Below, piece after piece: positions 1 through 12,900 of a stretch of DNA of 64,000 nucleotides. The stretch spans positions 5,139,012-5,203,011 of the forward strand of contig OZ025878.1 of assembly GCA_964019415.1 (NCBI GenBank). The letters are read 5' to 3'. A model generated the notes under the pieces. It made no database searches and was not told the DNA's origin. It saw nothing but the letters and a program-made list of their open reading frames with translations. The DNA comes from Ianthella basta. Taxonomy: Eukaryota; Porifera; Demospongiae; Verongiida; Ianthellidae. How positions within the stretch are numbered: the first letter of the stretch is position 1; the number at the start of each line of letters is the position of its first letter. A program made the position numbers and the translations under genes.

Positions 1-704
1 GTCAACAAACAGACTCACAACACCGCTAGCTACTTAGTCAGGAGTGGCTGTCCCTCCGGTTGTGGCTACGCCTGACTAGCTACTACTGCGATCAAGTGCA
101 GTTAAGGAACATTATAGCTAAGAACCACTCAAGGCACTCAACAGAACAAACTCACAGTGCCACGTATTAGAATGCCACCCACTGCGAGCCTCGCGAAACG
201 GATCCTCATTATCATCACAGTGACAATTGATCGCGACACTTGACTTCCCTTCGATCATCTTCTGCTAGCGAACCTCAAATGTCAGACATGAGTTAACTGC
301 CAATGGGTATAAATTGTTTCCAAGACCGCCATTTTCTTTCAGTAGCCCCTCCCACGGCAGTATGGAGTCAACAGAAAGTACGGACGCCGTACCAGGTCTC
401 GATCTAAGGGGGGCGACGTGGGGAAGTACTACATATACAATCGTACTAACCGCGACGTGTGCGCACAAGCTACTGCCGAGGAGCGCGCAGTGAAAAATCT
501 CTAATCGACCGACAGCCATCTTGGATCTACGAAGAAAATATAATTGTGGTGTTCCGGGCACGCTCCTATGTTGCCAATACAAAAGAAGAGCCCCGGCCCC
601 AACGGGTGACCGCGAAGTCCTTCCACGAGCGTCATCATTGCCATAGCTATCACTCGTGTCGCTGACTCTTACTCTTCCCCTGGCTTCCCCTCCTCTGTGT
701 TCCT
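1..704. other. No recognisable gene
   Basis: Short open frames occur on both strands (for example minus 265-582) but none has a family motif or a convincing splice pattern. The expected cytoplasmic-tail exons of gene A, which genes B and D possess, are not visible here. I assign no function. Confidence 0.5.
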
Positions 705-983
705 AAAGGTTTGGCACTTGGTCCTACTCTTTTCTCTGTTTTTATCCATGATCTTCCTTCTGTGTTTCCTCCTGACTCCACAGTACTGTTTGCAGATGAC
801 ACCACCATCTACACGGTCAGTGACAGTCTTTACTCCTGGAACTGGGCCAGTTCCACTGGTCAATGTCACCTACAGCACATGTACAATGAGCAGCAATACA
901 TCAAAGCAAATAAGTGGCTGTGTGCTGCACATGTACAGTATGCTATAAATATGTGGCAATTCAACACTAGCTGTATGCCATGA
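705..983 (+). pseudogene. LINE reverse transcriptase fragment
   Basis: About 40 residues match the reverse transcriptase palm of Jockey/CR1/L2-type LINEs: GPTLFSVFIHDLP, then a short spacer, then LFADDTTIYT with the FADD catalytic motif. No other RT block is present on either side and the frame degenerates after the motif. This is a short dead fragment just downstream of the last recognisable exon of gene A. The exact LINE clade cannot be assigned from this length. Confidence 0.7.
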
Positions 984-3900
984 CAGTATATACGTAGTAC
1001 TGACCTGTGACCAAAACTTTGGAGGTTTGTCTTCCATACATCTTCTCATGTCTCACAACATGAAACAGAAATATGAACAAACCCTGCAAGACGATTGCAG
1101 AATGGAGCGGTTAAAAAATGACAAATACCTTTGCTATCAGCTTATGTACAGTCCAAACTCAAAAAAACACAACAATTTACTGCTCACCTGAAACACATTG
1201 GCAATGACAAAGAGGTAGGCAAAGACCCTCCCCTCCTCCCCCACTGCAAACAGCCCAATGATCCAGGTGAAGCCCAACAATGGGAGAAGGATGACAGTGG
1301 CCTTCAACAGGTGTCTGTGGTAAGATCAAAACGTACTATTTGCATAGCTACATATGATCTGCATCAGTTCTACATAACTTGCTTATTATATGTATAACTA
1401 TGCTCATCAAGCCCAGTTAGCCATAATTAGCTCTGAAACTACAGTCATTAAAATTAGAAAATTATGGGGCTCTGTGAGGGACTGGACCCTTTGTTTGTGT
1501 GTGTGTGGGCATGTTGTGTTTGTGTTCTCCTTATTTGCTGTATGTACCTGTCATCCTGATTGCTGTGTGTATCATGTCACCTGATTAGCTGTTTGTACCC
1601 CTCTTTTACCTTATATTATTGGATATGTGTTGCATCATTTTGGTTGGCCTGTATCTGGTCACGTCTCGTTTGTTGGTAGTGGTTGCCTGTATCTGGTCAT
1701 GTCTTGTTTCAACCGGTTTTGTAGTTCCCTCCCTATTTAAGTGCATGATTCATTTTGTACTGGCCTTTTCCCTGTGTTTGATGGTGATAATTATTGGCTC
1801 CCTAAATGTTATTTGAGTTCCTGATGGTGTGCACTTCATTGTTGTTCGGTGTGTGCATAAGTAGGTTGCTCCCGGTCGACGGGTTCTACAACAGGCTCAA
1901 TCTAAAGCCAGTCAGCTGGCTAAACTGATGATACTCTTTTGACACATTGTGCTAGAAGGACCATCGCTTGCATTTCCTCCAGTATTCTCAGCTGCAACTG
2001 TAGTTCTACATATTTTCATCAACTGTGTTCTGTACTTACTTGCCCACTTCCAAGTACTTCTGTCTCAGACGTCTTCTCATCCTTGTTAAACTCCATCTTA
2101 GAAGCCATTCCACACCGAGACTTGGCCAGTGATACCAAACTGATGGTCAGCAGTACAGCATTCACCTATGTGTAAGCACACACAGTAGCCATTAGACAAA
2201 TGCATATATACAAACATGGACAATATGCATTCATGGACGTTCATTAATTTTGTGAACTAATTCAGGAAGGTTGAAATGCTATCTGTATGATATAGTGATT
2301 AACACTTAAAGTTGAAGGACCGTTTGATAAACTGAGCTAGAACTTGCTTTGTTTATACACAAAACTCATAAGTTAATAATTGTTGTGAACCTACTGTGGA
2401 TCTCATTGTGCATTCAAAGTTCACATCTCATACTTAGGCACTCACTTACACTGAGGTTCATGCCATTGAGCCCGGATCTATTATGACTCTAATTAAAAAT
2501 TGTTAGGGGAAGTACAGGAGAGCAATTAAATAAATAAATAATAATAATATATATGCTGCTAAATTCTTCCTACAGTAGATCTGCACTAAAACATGCAGTA
2601 GCACAGTCACCTGTGCTCACATGCAAGTCATAGTAAAATGTAATTAAGAATTGAAATCATTTAAATCAAATTGATTGTCCTTGATTGTGCCCAAAACAGC
2701 AGCTGCGTTGCCCCTCCGCATGGCAACTGAGATCCTCTGGAAGAGGAATTGAAGGGAGCGTGGCTCCCCTGTTTCTGCCTTGAGACGGTGTCCTAGTTCG
2801 CAGAGGAACTGGAGGGCTTCAGGACGCAGACACCTGTGGTCTCTATGGCCACTGGAACAAAGTGGTGGCTTGCTTTCAGTTCAGCATACTTCATATGTTT
2901 CCTTTGCTCTGCCTGAGCTGCAACAGCACCTGCTTCTTTGGTTGCTAGCGAGATGTGGGAGGGGGCGAAGGTGTCGGGACAAGTTGCGTCCCACACCAGG
3001 ACCCGACCAGTCTTTCAAGGCATGACTGTGGCTCCATCAGGTCTTTTGCCGTCTGACAGGCATATGCCACTTGGTTCCAGGTGAGAGGGCACCCCCGCGG
3101 ATGTTAGCGATCGCTTAATGATATCGTTGATGGCTGTGTGGCGGGGATGTCTGCCCTGGCTTCTATGGCAGCTTAGCCCGTGGAGGCCCTGGTGATCCAC
3201 TTGTGTTTGGCAGTGCTTGCACAAGTGTGGGTGGCACAAAGAGACTCCTAAACGAAGACCCATGGCCACCCGGACCACCTCTTTGTCCATGCGCAGACCC
3301 AAAGATGATACTGGGAGGGCCTGAAGCCATGCCCCAGACTCCTTTGTACAAGCAGCAAGCAGGCGGGCCCGTGTGGGTGCATCCGGAGCAGTCTCCAGGA
3401 GCTTCTTGTATGCCGAAGTCACTCGGGGAGAGTCCCAGGACCGCTGAAGGGAAGAGGCTGGAGCTGGTGGGGGGGGATCGTCATGCCCACTGCTCCAGAG
3501 GGCGAGAGCAACTCCGTGAAAAGGACAGGGTGCCTCCTGTAATCGTGGTGGGAGGATCTGGCAGGTGAGCTCGGAGGAACCAGCAGCAGAGGCCAAAAAG
3601 GCGGAAGGTGCAAGCTGAGATGCACTCCGAACTCCTAACCCTCCAGACCATACCGGGAGAACAGCTTGAGCCCAGGCTCGATCATTGGCATCAAGGGAAA
3701 TGTTGGCAATGTCTGCCAGCAGAGATCTCTGTAGGTCATCAAACTTCTGAAGCTGCGAGGATAGAAAACAAGGGGCAGTTCGCAAAGTGTAGAGCATCTT
3801 GGGTAGGGCAAAAGCATTTCTGAGAAGGCAGAATCCATCATGTGCATGGAGCAACCGGAGCCTGTCCCCCATCAAAGCCAAATCTGAGGTTTTGGCTCCA

Positions 3901-6900
3901 ATGGCGTCCTCGATCCCTTCAATTGAGTTACCAACCGGTGAACCCAGGAGGGTGGCATGGTCTTGGCTCACCACACAAAATTGAGGAAAGGCAGCAAGCA
4001 TCGACTGTCTTGTGGCAGGGTCGTCACAGATTATCTCCGACTTTCTGTGGTTCAGCTGGAGACCCATGTCATTAGCGACTCGTTCCACCATGCGCACATC
4101 TCTCAGGACTTCCTCCAGACTGCCTCCCAGGGTCCCATCGTCTAAGTAAAACACTCCAAATTCTCCTCTCAACTGCATTAACATGTCATGAATGGTGAGG
4201 CAGAACAGTAGGGGGCCCAAGGGGTCTCCCTGTTGTACGCCTTCAGATGACTGAAGGACAGATTCCCCAAAGAAAAGGGAAGATGGGCTGCTATAAGCCG
4301 AGTGAATGAGTGGATATAGCTCAGGCACCATCTCTCTAACTGCTGCGAGCATCTTGTCCTGGTGCAGGCAGTTAAAAGCATTCTGGAAGTCCAACTTCAG
4401 GATGAGGTGCTGTGGCTGCAGGTTGTGGAGATATATGCGGGTGGCATGGACAGCAGCTTCGGCTCCGCGTGGAATGCCATACCCCAGCTGCTTGGGTCTC
4501 AAGAGCTCTGCCATGGCCTGCATAATCCTGTTTCCGGCACATTTAGCTACCAACCGTCTGAGGGTACAGCCAACAGCAATTGGCCTGACTCCGCCGTCCT
4601 TCTTCTCTAGGGCTATTAACCCATTAGGACCCAAAGACGCAAGTTTGCGTCAAGTATTTGTATGCGCTTAAGGCCCAATGACGCAGATTTGCGTGAAGAT
4701 GAACTTTCCTTTCGTTTGGCCGCCAAGAACGGAGGAATGGTACGAACTTTTCACAGCACGCCTAGTAGTCATTTGGCCATCACTTTAGACTCTCGCCGTC
4801 TCTTCTGGTCGTTCTCGTGCCGCGCAATCAAGCGCTGAACGTTTTGCGAAGTTACGCATAATTTTGGTGCGTGACCAGAAAGCTACCACGTACCACGTAG
4901 CGACAAGAACGAATGCAGTCGGCTGTTAAACAAATAGTCCAGCAGCTAGAGCGGCTCCTAGATCCTATTCTGGGTCATAGAAGTGCCAGCAAGCAAAATA
5001 CAAGCGTTCACTTGCCGTTCTCGCCTTCATCGGCTGCACACGCTTGCGAAGAATCTAGAGCTGGACAACGAACATCCCATAGCCTTTCTAAGAAACAGCA
5101 CCATGGAATGCAACAACCAATGTCAACATTTTGAGTGAAGAAAGCCAGGAAGGCCACGGAAAAGCTAGAGTACGGGGCTAGTACGTAGCCGCCATTTTTA
5201 AGTTGGGCTCACGGTACACGAGCGCGAAGTTTGAAATTGGGTCCTAATGGGTTAAAGAAGCTCCGAAAAAATAGGGGCGCGTGATGGGTAAGGTCTTCCC
5301 CTCTAGGATCAGGTTGGTGAATGAGGTAAGCACTCTCAACAGTTGAGGACCACCCCCCTCCTCCACTGTGCCAATCATGTCTTTGAGGTGTTGTGGGCGA
5401 AGCCCATCCGGGCCACCCGCTGACCCACAAGGGAAGGACCTGATAGCCCTAGCCACCTCCTCCGGAGATACCTGGACAGCTTTACCCTCAGTAGGAGCGG
5501 GAGGGGGACAATAGTTGGGGTGGGGGGCAGGGTGTTTGTCTTTGAGGGCCTGTAAGGTTCTGTCATTGGGTTCTGCAATGGAATCTTCCGAGCTGGCAAG
5601 TCGGACTGCCCCCTTAAAGTCCCCCTCTTCTAGTTTCGATGCCACCCTGACTGAGAGAGTCTCCAGGGGATCCCGGGGTTGTCTACGGCACTGCTTGACT
5701 GAACTCTGCTGGGGAGACTCTGGGTCCGCTTCCTCTCTGATCATCTGGTTCACATGGGAGGCCAGACTTCTGCGGTGTCCACCTCGCTTCGGTACTTGAA
5801 GACAACAGGGTGCAAATTGGAAGAGGTGATCCCACGAGGCTGCGCTGTTGTCAGTTGAAACCAGGTCAAGGATGGTGGCTAACTTTCTGGCAGCCAGTCC
5901 TCGGGACGCCCAGGGGATTCGCTTAAGAATGTTCACCGATGGTCTTCTAGGACGAAAATCCTGAGCAGGGGTTCTCTCCCTCTGGGGGAGCGAGGATGGA
6001 GGGTTCCGCGAGCCTGGGCACCGATCCTCCACAGGGCCGTGAACACGAATGAGCCCCACTTTCGTTAATGGCATTGTGCGGAGGCAGATCGGACATTGTG
6101 CGCGGGAGGGATCTTCGAGCTGACTGGTCGATTGACACTCCGATGGTTCGGGCCGATCATTGACCTCGATCGAAGACATACTGTAGACAATTTCGCTGCT
6201 TGACAAATGTCGAAGACGCAGTTCTGATCACAGTTCTGATCACTCGACTCAACTCAACTCAACCCAGCTCGAATCTGCGCGCCATCAGCCGCCATCTTGC
6301 CATCAGGGATTGTTCTCTAATTATAATGTTTTGTTTCGATCAGCATTTATGTTCATTTACTGCAATCACGCAGCCTTTCATAGCAACAGTTTCATTGGAT
6401 ATTCACAGTACATGTATAAGTGAAGAAGATGTACATGCGTGTGCACATCATTGATCACAGAACAAGCTGCATAACTGAGACATAATCTCAATAGCATGGT
6501 ATATATCAACAAGCTATTGCAAATACTCACCACAATAATGGCCGCCATTGGTCCAATGAATGCAAAAATGACTCCATTTTCATTTGGCAACCAACACCTG
6601 AATAAATGCATTAATATCATTAAAATAAAATAATTGAGAAAAATGGCGGACTGATGGCGCTACAGATGGAGCTCGAGCGTGTTTGAGCGTGAGTGCCTGA
6701 TCTGCAATCCGTGACGATTCCTTTTGATCGTTCTGACCGCTCTGACAACGATTCAAAGATGACCCACTGCTGCCGGTGCAAGGGCAAGGGTTCATGCCGA
6801 AACTGCGTCTGTCGCCAGAGAGGGATTTGTTGCCGCGATTGTCTGCCTCAGTAAAATGGACGGTGCTCCAACTCGGACCGAGGAGTAACGACTTCTTCGA

Positions 6901-9900
6901 CCGCATCCTATAAATCTGTAGGAGAGGCTAACGACGAAGGGCCTCTAGGAACAAGAACGAGTCGGGTAGGAGACGATGACATCGAAGTTTCTGACGGCTT
7001 TAGCTCTCATCGTCTCCCTGACTACCCCCGCGTGTGCTCGGTACCCACTCAGTGGGGTGAAAAGAGCGGCGAGGAGATCGTGCGCCTGTTTGACAAGGCT
7101 TACAGGATGATTGTGCACTGGAGGGCGAACACCTTCAGAGTCCCATCTGGAAAAGTGGGTAAGATGTTTGTTGCTGAGATGAATCGTGTGTTAGGCCAGT
7201 GGGAAGCCGGGAATCCTCTCGAAGGAGTTGCTATCAAAGCTGCGATGTGTATGCCTGCCCTCTTCCTTCAAGTCCCCCATTCTAAGGCTAGGAAGGCTGA
7301 TCAGATTGTCTGCTTGAAGAGGAGACTGGAGCTGTGGCACAAAGGTGACGTTGAAAGCTTGCTGCATGAGTGTGTCACCATCCAAACAAGACTGAAGGAC
7401 ACTTGCAATCACTCATTGAATGGAGGGCAGCATGCAAGTCTTTTTGCCAGGAAAGTACAGCAGGGCAATGTGAAAGCTGCTATAAGGATGATAAGCAAGA
7501 ATGGCTTCACCGGGGTCTTGCAAACAGACAGCATCCAACAGGATGGCAGATCAGTGAAGCGGCACCTTGAGGATAAACACCCAGACAGACGGCCCTTGCA
7601 GGAGAGTGTTCTTGAGGAGGATCGAGGCGGTTCCCAGCCACATCAGGTGATATATGACGAAATCACTGCCCAAATGATTAGGTCAATTGTTCTTAAGATG
7701 ACGGGCCTGGCAGGCCCTTCTGGTTTAGACACCAACAGATGGAAGAGAATCTGTTCATCCTTCTCAAGAGAGTCGGACGACCTCTGTTCCACAATCGCAA
7801 GGATGACAAGACGTCTCTGCAGTGAGTACGTTGATCCAGAGGGTGTCTCTTGCCTACTGGCCCGTCGCCTCATAGCCCTTGATAAATCACCTGGTGTAAG
7901 ACCTATTGGAGTAGGTGAAGTTCTTAGAAGACTCATGGCCAAAGCAGCACTGCAGGTGACCTCAGACTACATCTTTGAAGTGACGGGTCCTTTGCAGCTA
8001 TGTACAGGCCACATTAGTGAGGGTAAGGCTGGGGCTCGTTCTATGAGATGTCTCTATAATGATACCAATACCGAAGCAATTTTGATGATAGATGCTACCA
8101 ATGCCTTCAATTCATTGAACAGAGAAATGACCCTGAGGAATAATTATTCAGGTAATGTGTCCACCGATTGCTCCATTTCTTGTCAATACCTATCGATGTG
8201 ATGTCCCCCTATATGTTGATGGTGAAACCTTGCTCTCTAAGGAAGGCACAACGCAGGGCGACCCCATGGCAATGCCCATGTATGCTCTGGCTACCATCCC
8301 GTTGATCAAGAAAGTTGCGGCTGATGTGAAGCAAATCTGGTATGCTGATGATGCCTCTGCTGGTGGCAGTGTCAGAGGAGTACTGGAATGGTGGCAGAAG
8401 GTCCAGGATGAAGGTCCTCGCTATGGCTATTATCCAAACCCAAGACTTGGCTGCTTGTAAAAGAGGAGCATCTGTCTCAAGCCCTAGAAGCTTTTGAGGG
8501 TTCGGGTGTTAACATCACCAAGAGGACACCAACATCTTGGAGTCCCAATTGGCACAAGAAGGTACATCGAGGAAGTGGTCTCAAACAAGGTTCGTGAGTG
8601 GGTTGCTGAAATTGAAGAACTTGCATCCTTTGCTGTAACTCAACCTCAGGCGGCATATGCAGCACTAACGCACGGATGGAGAAGCGGAACTATTTTACGC
8701 ACATCATTCCAGACATTGGTGATCTACTGGCTCCCCTCGAGAAGGCCTTCCGGGACAAACTCTTGCCAACCATCACAGGAAGGGCAGCCATCAGCGACGA
8801 TGAAAGAGAACTGCTTGCACTACCGGTGAGGCTAGGTGGTCTTGGGGTCCCTAGAGCTGACGAAAGGGCCCAGAGGCAATTTCAGGCCTCTTTGGGAATA
8901 ACAGGACCACTGGTCTCTGCCATCTTAGGCTGCAGCGATGACAACCTCATGGCTGTCCGCAGCTTCCAAAGCGAGGCTAGAGCAGCAAGCAGGAAGGAAG
9001 CAAGAGCAAAAATTGAGGAGGAAGCAAATGTTCTCCGGGGACGGCTGCCCAGGAAAATGAAGAAGGCGAAGGAGTTGACATCGGAAAAAGGGGCATCTGC
9101 TTGGTTAACCACATTGCCTCTTGCTGAGGAAGGTTTCAATCTGCACAAGCAGGCCTTTAGGGATGCTCTCTGTTTGAGATACGGGTGGGATCCAGTGAGG
9201 CTGCCAAGCACATGTGTTTGTGGATCTGCCTTCACAGTGGAGCATTCCCTCAGTTGCCCTCACGGTGCCTTCCCAAGTATCAGACATGACATAGTAAGGG
9301 ATCTGACTGCCAACCTCTTGACGGAAGTCTGTCATGGTGTGGAGATTGAGCCCCATCTTCAACCTTTGACTGGGGAGCAACCCTCTGGACGATCTGCCAT
9401 CAAAGGTGACAATGCCAGACAGGACATCAAAGCCATGGGTTGCTGGGGGAACAGTAGACAACAGACTTTCTTTGATGTCAGAATCTTCAACCCATTTGCC
9501 CCATCCAATTCATCTGATTCCCTGTTGTCTACCTACAAGAAGCACGAAAGAGAAAAGAGAAGAGAATATGAACGTCGCATCCGAGAGATTGAGCATGGTA
9601 CCTCTACCCCATTGTTTTGGCCACTACCGGGGGGTGGGGACCATCAGCATCAGTGATGTACAAGAGATTGGCCTCTCTGATTGCCGACAATACTGGCTCA
9701 CCCTACAATCAAGTGATGAGGATGATCAGACGCCGCATTTCCGTTGCCCTGATTGATGCCTCAATTATGTGTTTACGAGGTGCCAGATCCAGTTTGCACC
9801 ATCCAAAGAGATTGAACCTGTCGGACGGCCCTATTGATCTCCTTGACAATATGTGCTAATTAACCTGCCTATTAACTATACTACTGCCCATGCTTATTAT

Positions 9901-12900
9901 TGCTTTGTTTACTTCATTTTGCATGTGTTTATGTATATGTACTCTATCACAGGCAGTGCGCATGTGTGCCTGATTCATAATAATATTTCACTTTGAAAAA
10001 AAAAGAAAAAATCAATACCACTAAAAAATTTACCCCAAAAACTGGCTGTTCACTGAATTCCTGTAATTAACTTACGCTTTAATATCTTTATAATGAGGAC
10101 GATTAAGGTCAAATGATGATCTAATCAGATAGCTGTCATGTCTCATTCCTCCAGTTATCACCACAACAGGAATGGGAAGAGCTGCATGCATGGGGGAATA
10201 CAGAAAAGATACCACCATTATGTTTTCATTGATTCCAACAGAAAGTAATGAAACTAAATCTATGCTAAGAAAGCAAAAGAACTACTCTTTGCTGTGAAAT
10301 TCATCACAAATGCACAGATAGTTAAATAATAAACAATATCTGGGAATGTGATACGCTACATTGAAAGCAAGCAAAGTTTCCTGTGAAGACAAATTGAGAC
10401 GCCTTTCCTACAAAATTATGAAATGCTCCTATAGTCAATCAATGTTGGCATCACTACTTGCACAAGGAAATCTCCCACAACAATTGGAGTAGAGTGCACA
10501 TGCAAAGGAGCCTAACATGCTTGAACAGGATTGAAAAGGCTCAATGGTACATATAGGCATAATGGAGCTCTTTGTCATTATTTTAACAAATTTATGCTAG
10601 CGCTGCCATTGTTAGGTGACTCATGTTCTTCATTTTACGTAGTTTGCCACTGGCATGACATTTATCAACCAATACATTATTAGAATGAAGAGGTGAGATG
10701 CGTAGTGAGAAAGAAGAAAGTGATGTACAAGATGTTACTTGATATTAGCACAATAGAAGCTAAGCAAATGTACAATGAGGCAAAGTTAGAGGCAAAGAGT
10801 ATGTATGCAAAGTATGCTGTTAGAAGGGCTAAGAATGAGTGAATGGAGTAGGGGTGAGAGATAGAGAAAGATGCTAGTGGTAATCAGTAAAGATTCTGGG
10901 CTAAGGTGAATGAAAGCAGGATCAAGTACAAAGAAGGGTGTGACACACATTTATGATAAGAATGGTAAAGTTTTGTCGTAGGGAGAAGAGGTTGTGAAGA
11001 GGTGGGAAGAACACTTCGAAGGGCTGTACCAAGAAATGGATGAGCCAGGATTGGACATGCCAAATGTAGAGGCAACACTAGAGGTTGATCTGGAGATAAT
11101 GAAAGAGTAGGTGAGAAGAAGTGTAAGGAAGTTAAAGATGAGAAAGGCACCTGGCGTATGTGATATAGTGCCAGAAATGCTAAAAGCAGGTGGTGAAGTG
11201 ATGGTAGAGGTGAAGATGTTCAATTTGAAGTGGAGAAAAGGGGTGGTCTCAGTAGATTGGAAAAATGCAGAGATTATATATATTTACAAGAAGGGTAGCA
11301 GACTTGATTGTGCAAACAGTATTGGGAGGTGTTTAGATCTGGTGAAGAGAAGTCAGGAGAGTTGGAAGAGTAGACTAGACTAAATGAGCATTGAGAAGAC
11401 AACAAAGAAAGTGTTTGCTGCAGAGATGGAGGGGAAGAGGCTAAGAGGAAGACCATGCTTAAGATGGATTGGCCATTTTAAATAACTTTACGATATATTT
11501 GTGCTAGCCCACTGCTTATACTGTATTGGTGTGAGAGGGATGACCTCCACCACACAACATTATACTCTGTAAGCCATTAACAAAGGCTCTGGAGCTGAAA
11601 TGTCCTGCTACCCCCTCCCTTGCATGCCTCCATCAAATTCTTTCATAAGAAAGTTATGAAGTTAAATGAAATATAACATTTCAAAGTAGATGCACACAAA
11701 TACGTACATCATATAGAGTAATATTGATGCTGCTCACCCCATCCCACTGCCAGATAGAGATAGATCCACTTCCTGTCATTAACTCCAAACACTTTCACCA
11801 GAAGGATGTAAATGAGGACAGCTTCACAGAGTGTCCAGGTGAAGGTCGCCAGGAAGAAGTATTGCAGCAAGGCTGTCACAACCTTGCAGGCATACTAGTG
11901 AAAAGATGGATGTTAACACATTGATTTCATAATTGTAACATGTACTATACAATTAATGTCATTTCCAGTAGAACAAAGCCCTAACTCAATCATTATGAAC
12001 GTGTTCTGCAGTAAGTGCCTGATTGGCAGTGGCACTTTGTTCAAGTTTGCTACAACAGATATCTCCAAATGAATGAGTTAATGTGCATCCCTCTTCAGAA
12101 TCTGCCTGCTGTCCATGTATCATAACCAGCTATAGCCAATTTATTTTGTAACATAAGTGATTAGCACACAAATGCATAATAGATCAATGTACGTATGCTA
12201 CTGATCTAACTAAGGTTGCCACATTAATTGCAACTGTTTTCCCTATAATAATATTATTGCCAATGCTGATGAGATTGGGTCCAAGCATTTTGTGTGTTGA
12301 AATATTAAACTCGATCAATAATAGTCTTAAGTGTTCTTCACTTTCAGTGACTTGTGGGATTTACTGCTCTCACTCCACTTGCTCATCTAAGTCAAATCGT
12401 TTATGAGTTTCACTTGAGCACAAGCTTTCTGGAAGAAGCAATTAGATTTGGGTGTATAGATAGCAATCACTGTACTGTACTTCACTGCTCTATTCTCTGG
12501 TCTTACTCATATTGTAGCTGCTCACTGCTTTGATTTGTTCTGGCATGCATGCACTGTTCTCGCTACTCCAGATACTAGAATGTTAGACTAGTATTATTGA
12601 AATGGAACAATTCTCTTTGAAAAGGCCTGAGTGGCTAGGACATTCACACATGCTTGAATTCATTCACACTAGCCAGGGGTCAAAACAATCTTAGACATTA
12701 TCGGCAGCTGTCAACTACCTTAAAATGTTAATGGTGCAAGAAAGCACTAAACCGTGGTGGCGGAAGGTGATGTTGTGATGACAGATGAGGTGAAGTATGA
12801 ATATCATTACAATAACATTAAAATTAAAATAATACAATTTTGTTATATATTGTTATATTTGTGAGTCAGTACAATGTATATCAGTTACATTATTGCAATC

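Larger units (their letters stand above)
967..6597 (-). pseudogene. Gene A TM4/5 to TM7 exons, frame-broken
   Basis: Exons are 6531-6597 (CWLPNENGVIFAFIGP), 2040-2165 (TM5, VNAVLLTISLVSLAKSRCG), 1188-1314 (TM6, LLPLLGFTWIIGLFAVGEE) and 1005-1083 (TM7, GLFIFLFHVVRHEKMYG). The TM5 exon is 126 nt against 119 in gene B, because of a 7-nt insertion near 2065, which puts TM6 out of frame. The TM7 exon is 79 nt against 87 in genes B and D, an 8-nt deletion after MYG. Read through, the TM7 frame stops at 967-969. Splice sites remain good, so decay looks recent. The intron 2166-6530 holds an R2-like element. Confidence 0.75.

Noticed and set aside
1390-1816. Hydrophobic plus-strand frames resembling a small membrane protein
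   Set aside because: They lie inside the solo LTR defined by TG...CA ends and a 5-bp target duplication.
3203-4671. Plus-strand frames of up to 121 residues
   Set aside because: They are antisense shadows of the element 1 reverse transcriptase on minus.
4913-5134. 73-residue frame in the piggyBac-type MITE
   Set aside because: No transposase motif (DDD/E or RING-like Cys) and far too short; treated as chance.
8882-9461. Minus-strand frames of about 117 residues
   Set aside because: They are antisense shadows of the element 2 endonuclease region on plus.
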